9,596 nucleotides of DNA, taken from NCBI GenBank assembly GCA_031295725.1, contig JAUMNV010000140.1, forward strand, positions 1 to 9,596. The letters run 5' to 3'. The position numbers and the translations under genes are program-made. Of this stretch, positions 6,740-9,596 are shown piece by piece. The DNA comes from Collinsella sp. (lineage in GTDB: Bacteria; Actinomycetota; Coriobacteriia; Coriobacteriales; Coriobacteriaceae). The first letter of the stretch is position 1. Every line of letters starts with the position of its first letter. The notes beneath the pieces were generated by a model. The model worked only from the letters and a program-made list of their open reading frames with translations, was not told where the DNA came from and did not search any database.

Positions 6740-8647
6740 CTAGAGCTCCTTTTGCAGATAGAGTCCATGATTGTAAAAACCCAAATGGCGATAGTACTCG
6801 CGCGTACCAATCGCGCTGATCACGTTGATGCGCGTATAACCCGCATCCCGGGCAATCTCGCACGCACGCTCTACGAGCAGACGCCCCAACCCATGGTGCT
6901 GGGCCGCCTGGCCTTGATACCCCACGCGCGCCGCCATGCCATACACGTGTACCTCGCGAATCATCGCCTCGTCCGGCATCGTCAGCAACTCGTCCGCATG
7001 CGCGGCAACAAACGAATGGTCGGGCAGCGACAACCGCAAAAAGCCCGCGATCTTGCCCTGCGGCGTCACCCACTGCAAAAAGCACTCGTGCGTCACCGGC
7101 GTCTCGTACGCCACCTCCTCATCAAGAGATAGCTCATCCAAGTCGGCACCCGCCGTGCTGATCTCGCGATAGCGAATCTCGCGCACCGTCGCACCGTCAC
7201 CCCGAGCGGCCAAGCGGTTTTCGACGAGCTGACGCAGGTTGGGTTTCTTGTTGCCCACCATGATGTCGTCGGAACTAAAGTCGCGGATCATGCGACTGAT
7301 GCGGCAGAACGCCGGCGTCACCACGATGTCGTCGGCCAGCACATCGAGCAGCTCTTCCTCGGTATAGGGACGCCACTCGCCGCGCTCGTAGCAGCCCACC
7401 AGACGCGAGCCCTCGATGAGCGCACACGGGTAAACCTTGACCTCGTCGGGCATAAAGGCCCCTTCGGTCATAAAGCGTTCGTAGTCGCGCTTGTCCCCCT
7501 CGGGCGTGGCGCCCAGCAAGTTAAGCATAAAATGCGCGTGGATCTTAAAGCCAAACAGGCGCGCAAGCGAAAACGCCCGCTCGATCTGCGCCACCGAAAT
7601 ACGACGCTCGTTGATATCGAGCAAATGTTGGTCGAGACTCTGAATACCCATCTGGATCTTGGTGCAGCCCAGGCGGCGGATGAGCGTAAGCGCCTGCGGC
7701 GTTACGGCATCGGGGCGCGTCTCGATAACGAGCCCCACCACGCGATGCTTCGCCGTCTCGTTGATGCGCTGCTGACGCTCAAGTTCCTCCATCGTTGCCG
7801 TCTGCCACTTGGCAACCTCGCCCCACGGCGTACCAGGGCCGTACAGACGACGCACCGCGCGGTTGTAGCCGCCCACGGCAGCATCCACACGCTCCTGCTC
7901 GTCGGCAACGCCAGCAGCAAGCTCAGCCTCGTCTGTCGCAATGCCGGCAACCCGATAGCGCTCGCGGCGCTCTGTTACCACCGGCGGCAGCGCATCGGCG
8001 GGAGCGTCATCGAGCAGGCGCCCCGCCTCGGCACGGCTGATGCCCGGACGCGCCAGCATGGGGTTGGCCGCCACGCCGGCGACGGCATCGTCATTGAGCG
8101 CACGGAAAAGCTCCGACATAAACCACGTCTGATACCCTTGCGGATAGTCGCTCCAGGTGCCACCGAGCACGATGAGCTCAATCTTATCGGTTGCGTGCCC
8201 CATCTGCGAAAGCGCGGTCAGACGAGCGCTCACCTGCAGATACGGGTCAAAGCAATTTTGCTCCGCACGGGCGCACGCCGGCTCGGCGTGCAGGTAGCTT
8301 TTGGGCATGCGCAGATCGTTGGGACAAAACAGGCAATCGCCCGAGCATGGCCAGGGCTTGGTGATAACGGTAATGGTCGCCACGCCCGAAGCCGTGCGAC
8401 GAGGCTTCATACGCAGCACCTGCAGCAGTCGACGTTCCAGCTCGGCATCGACATTCCACCCAGCCCAACGAGCCGGCTCCTCACGTTTTACCCGCTGGTA
8501 GAACGGCAGCAGACGGCGCTTGGCCAAATCGCGTTTGTCGGCACCCTCACGGCGCGCCTCGGCATGTATCAGTTTGACGAGCGCTTTGTCGTCCACGGTC
8601 TCGCCGCGACGCAGAGCCTCGAGTATGTTCAAGATAATCTGTTCCAT
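6740..8647 (-). CDS. elp3: Elp3-like radical SAM/GNAT tRNA U34-modifying enzyme
   Basis: This 635-aa protein is built like Elp3: a radical S-adenosylmethionine domain followed by a GNAT acetyltransferase domain. In Elp3 the two together form a carboxymethyl group from acetyl-CoA on uridine 34 of tRNA. The iron-sulfur cysteines are C101, C105 and C108 (PCSGDCLFC), with GGTW at 162-165. Later come VIETRPD (307-313) and 'CTKIQMGIQSLD', both typical of the family. The GNAT part (about 490-635) has the acetyl-CoA loop QHHGLG (583-588) and ends with the family signature EYYRHLGF (617-624). Residues about 190-288 form an extra Ala/Arg/Glu-rich segment where Elp3 proteins I know have only a short linker, which explains the length above about 550 aa. 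None of the other eukaryotic Elongator subunits is encoded here, as expected for bacterial Elp3. The ATG at 8647 lacks a good Shine-Dalgarno site; see the putative leaderless promoter. Substrate in this organism is inferred. Confidence 0.88.
   Translation of the reverse strand: MEQIILNILEALRRGETVDDKALVKLIHAEARREGADKRDLAKRRLLPFYQRVKREEPARWAGWNVDAELERRLLQVLRMKPRRTASGVATITVITKPWPCSGDCLFCPNDLRMPKSYLHAEPACARAEQNCFDPYLQVSARLTALSQMGHATDKIELIVLGGTWSDYPQGYQTWFMSELFRALNDDAVAGVAANPMLARPGISRAEAGRLLDDAPADALPPVVTERRERYRVAGIATDEAELAAGVADEQERVDAAVGGYNRAVRRLYGPGTPWGEVAKWQTATMEELERQQRINETAKHRVVGLVIETRPDAVTPQALTLIRRLGCTKIQMGIQSLDQHLLDINERRISVAQIERAFSLARLFGFKIHAHFMLNLLGATPEGDKRDYERFMTEGAFMPDEVKVYPCALIEGSRLVGCYERGEWRPYTEEELLDVLADDIVVTPAFCRISRMIRDFSSDDIMVGNKKPNLRQLVENRLAARGDGATVREIRYREISTAGADLDELSLDEEVAYETPVTHECFLQWVTPQGKIAGFLRLSLPDHSFVAAHADELLTMPDEAMIREVHVYGMAARVGYQGQAAQHHGLGRLLVERACEIARDAGYTRINVISAIGTREYYRHLGFYNHGLYLQKEL
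6746..6753 (-). promoter_or_regulatory. Ribosome binding site within the 3' end of elp3
   Basis: Read on the minus strand, AAAAGGAG (6753 to 6746) precedes the ATG at 6739-6737 by six bases. It lies within the last codons of elp3, supporting translational coupling between the two genes. Confidence 0.75.
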
Positions 8648-8653
8648 GACCCC

Positions 8654-8659
8654 ATTGTA
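8654..8659 (-). promoter_or_regulatory. Putative -10 box for leaderless elp3 mRNA
   Basis: On the minus strand TACAAT (8659 to 8654) matches TATAAT at five of six positions and fits the TANNNT pattern. It ends six bases before the A of the elp3 ATG (8647), so transcription would begin at or next to the start codon. Only GGGGTC separates it from the ATG, which is no proper ribosome binding site. No good -35 hexamer is visible, because that region falls in the upstream terminator hairpin. Confidence 0.45.
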
Positions 8660-8698
8660 AAGGCAAAGGCGTCGGAGCCCGTCACGGCTCCGACGCCT
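8657..8698 (-). terminator. Intrinsic terminator of the DUF4097 gene
   Basis: A perfect 13-bp inverted repeat pairs 8667-8679 (AGGCGTCGGAGCC on +) with 8686-8698 around a 6-base loop. Transcribed leftward, the stem is followed by TTGCCTTTA, an interrupted T-rich tail. On the plus strand there is no T-run after the stem, so it acts on the minus-strand gene ending at 8746, 47 bp upstream. The stem ends only about 20 bp before the elp3 ATG. Confidence 0.7.
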
Positions 8699-8745
8699 CC
8701 ATCAAACAGCGCAGCTATGGTATATAAGTCTTCGATAACCGCCCG

Positions 8746-9596
8746 TCACTCTGAATCAAATGACATGTCGCCCGAACCGACCTCAAAACGATACGTAGCA
8801 GACTTATCGCCGTTATCGAATTCAAGATTCAAAATGGTCTCGCCGTCGTAGCCAAGCGGAAGGAAATCGCTCTCGAAGTCGCCGCTGCCCAAGGTAAGGC
8901 TCGCCTTAAAGCCCGTCGAGTTCGGAACCATCATCTCCACATCGCCCGAGCCCACACTCACGTCCATCGACTTCGCGGGGGCCTGGTAGAGCTCGAACGT
9001 CACATCGCCCGAACCGACCTCAGCACTGAGCGCATCAGTCACGCTGCCCGCAAACTCTACATCTCCCGCACCCAGGAAAAGGTCGAAACCATCACAGGTG
9101 ACACCGGCAATCTGCAGATCACCCGAGCCCACGTGCGCGTTGACTCCCTTCAGATGTTCGGCAACACGGCGCGGCAGCTCGACCGTAACTGAGCGATCGA
9201 TTGCCTTACCGTCATCACTTCCAAACTGGGAAACCTTGAGCGTCGAGTCCTCGACGGATGCGATGTTCTGCGTCGCGGCCTTGGAGGCATCCATACCATT
9301 GGCAACGCGTCCCCGCTCGATAACGCGAGCCTTGTTACCATCAATAACCTTGACGTCCACCGTAGCCGCATCGATATCGAAATCGAGGTAGCGAAACTCA
9401 TCGGCATCAAAGGTCGTACACGAAAGCTGCTGAGGCCGAGCGGAATAGTTACCGCCATCGTTCATAAAATCGTCGTCATCAACCACATCGTCCATACCGG
9501 ACAAGCCGGGTATAACATCGTCGAGATCCCACGGGCCATCAAAATGAATCAAAGTCCGCGAAACGCCAAAAACAAGCCCGATAATCAGTACAAACG
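8746..9596 (-). CDS. DUF4097-type beta-strand repeat protein, membrane anchored (5' end missing)
   Basis: The stop is TGA at 8748-8746 and the frame remains open to the window edge, so the start lies outside. The outermost codons, before the TTG at 9552, encode a hydrophobic stretch ending in 'IIGLVFGVSRT', probably the end of a membrane helix. A short Asp-rich segment follows (about 9460-9520). The rest is a beta-rich domain with six G(S/A)GD motifs, typical of the DUF4097 putative adhesin family that folds as a repetitive beta structure. With this layout the repeat domain is probably outside the cell. Function is unknown; family members are often encoded beside PadR-type regulators or other small membrane proteins, but no such neighbour is visible here. 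Choosing TTG 9552 as start would cut off the hydrophobic segment and has no ribosome binding site. Confidence 0.75.
   Translation of the reverse strand, partial: FVLIIGLVFGVSRTLIHFDGPWDLDDVIPGLSGMDDVVDDDDFMNDGGNYSARPQQLSCTTFDADEFRYLDFDIDAATVDVKVIDGNKARVIERGRVANGMDASKAATQNIASVEDSTLKVSQFGSDDGKAIDRSVTVELPRRVAEHLKGVNAHVGSGDLQIAGVTCDGFDLFLGAGDVEFAGSVTDALSAEVGSGDVTFELYQAPAKSMDVSVGSGDVEMMVPNSTGFKASLTLGSGDFESDFLPLGYDGETILNLEFDNGDKSATYRFEVGSGDMSFDSE
8767..9129 (-). repeat. Six G(S/A)GD coding repeats in the DUF4097 protein
   Basis: Six 12-base units encoding GSGD (GAGD once) lie at 8767-8778, 8878-8889, 8941-8952, 9004-9015, 9061-9072 and 9118-9129. From the last unit in coordinates, which is the first in the protein, the spacings are 19, 19, 21, 21 and 37 codons. 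The units are similar in DNA (variants of ATCGCCCGAGCC on the plus strand). This suggests a beta-helix or beta-roll with one turn per repeat and an extra strand pair before the last unit. Confidence 0.8.

Noticed and set aside
5846..7132. Plus-strand open frames at 5846-6316 and 6365-7132
   Set aside because: They run opposite the spermidine synthase-like gene and the end of elp3, show no family motif, and match the usual mirror composition of GC-rich genes.
7532..8851. 439-codon open frame on the plus strand opposite elp3
   Set aside because: It is a shadow of elp3, whose iron-sulfur cysteines and GNAT motifs are clear. It also runs through the terminator hairpin and into the next gene, and the protein is Arg/His-rich with no recognisable domain.
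8767..9129. CRISPR-like or regulatory repeat array from the recurring ATCGCCCGA units
   Set aside because: The units are in frame, encode GSGD each time, vary at third codon positions and sit at codon-multiple spacings, so they are protein repeats.

Overview
The window comes from a GC-rich bacterium with densely packed genes. It uses GTG as well as ATG starts, usually behind good Shine-Dalgarno sites. The bacterial-type Elp3, the DUF4097 protein and the codon style suggest an actinobacterium, perhaps a Coriobacteriia of the Collinsella type. That assignment is inference from memory of similar gene content. No rRNA, tRNA, CRISPR array, integrase or transposase was seen.

Left part (+ strand, 1-5833). 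The window opens with the last 41 codons of a DUF554-family membrane protein. After an 88-bp gap holding an extended -10 promoter, three genes follow. The first is a 586-aa protein with TerB-N-like and TerB-C-like ends (215-1975). The second is a 434-aa P-loop ATPase of the DUF2791/BrxD type (1968-3272), overlapping the first by 8 bp. The third is an 814-aa Lhr-like superfamily II helicase (BrxHI type, 3389-5833). BrxD-like and BrxHI-like proteins are known as accessory parts of type 2 BREX phage-defence loci. Here they occur without any BREX core gene and with a TerB-type partner instead, so the triad looks like a self-contained nucleic-acid-processing, possibly anti-phage, system. A strong intrinsic terminator hairpin lies between the ATPase and helicase genes and may set their ratio.

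Right part (- strand, 5861-9596). The triad converges, across only 27 bp, on a leftward gene pair. These are an Elp3-like radical SAM/GNAT tRNA-modification enzyme (6740-8647) and, starting directly after its stop codon, a membrane-anchored spermidine-synthase-like protein (5861-6739). Upstream of elp3 sits a terminator hairpin that ends the preceding gene. A TACAAT -10 box placed 6 bases before the elp3 ATG suggests a leaderless mRNA. The last gene (8746 to beyond the window edge) encodes a DUF4097-type beta-repeat protein with six G(S/A)GD repeats. Its reading frame stays open to the edge and encodes a membrane segment there, so its true start is outside the window.

Long open frames opposite these genes (for example 1926-3089 on - and 7532-8851 on +) are GC-rich shadows and were left out.
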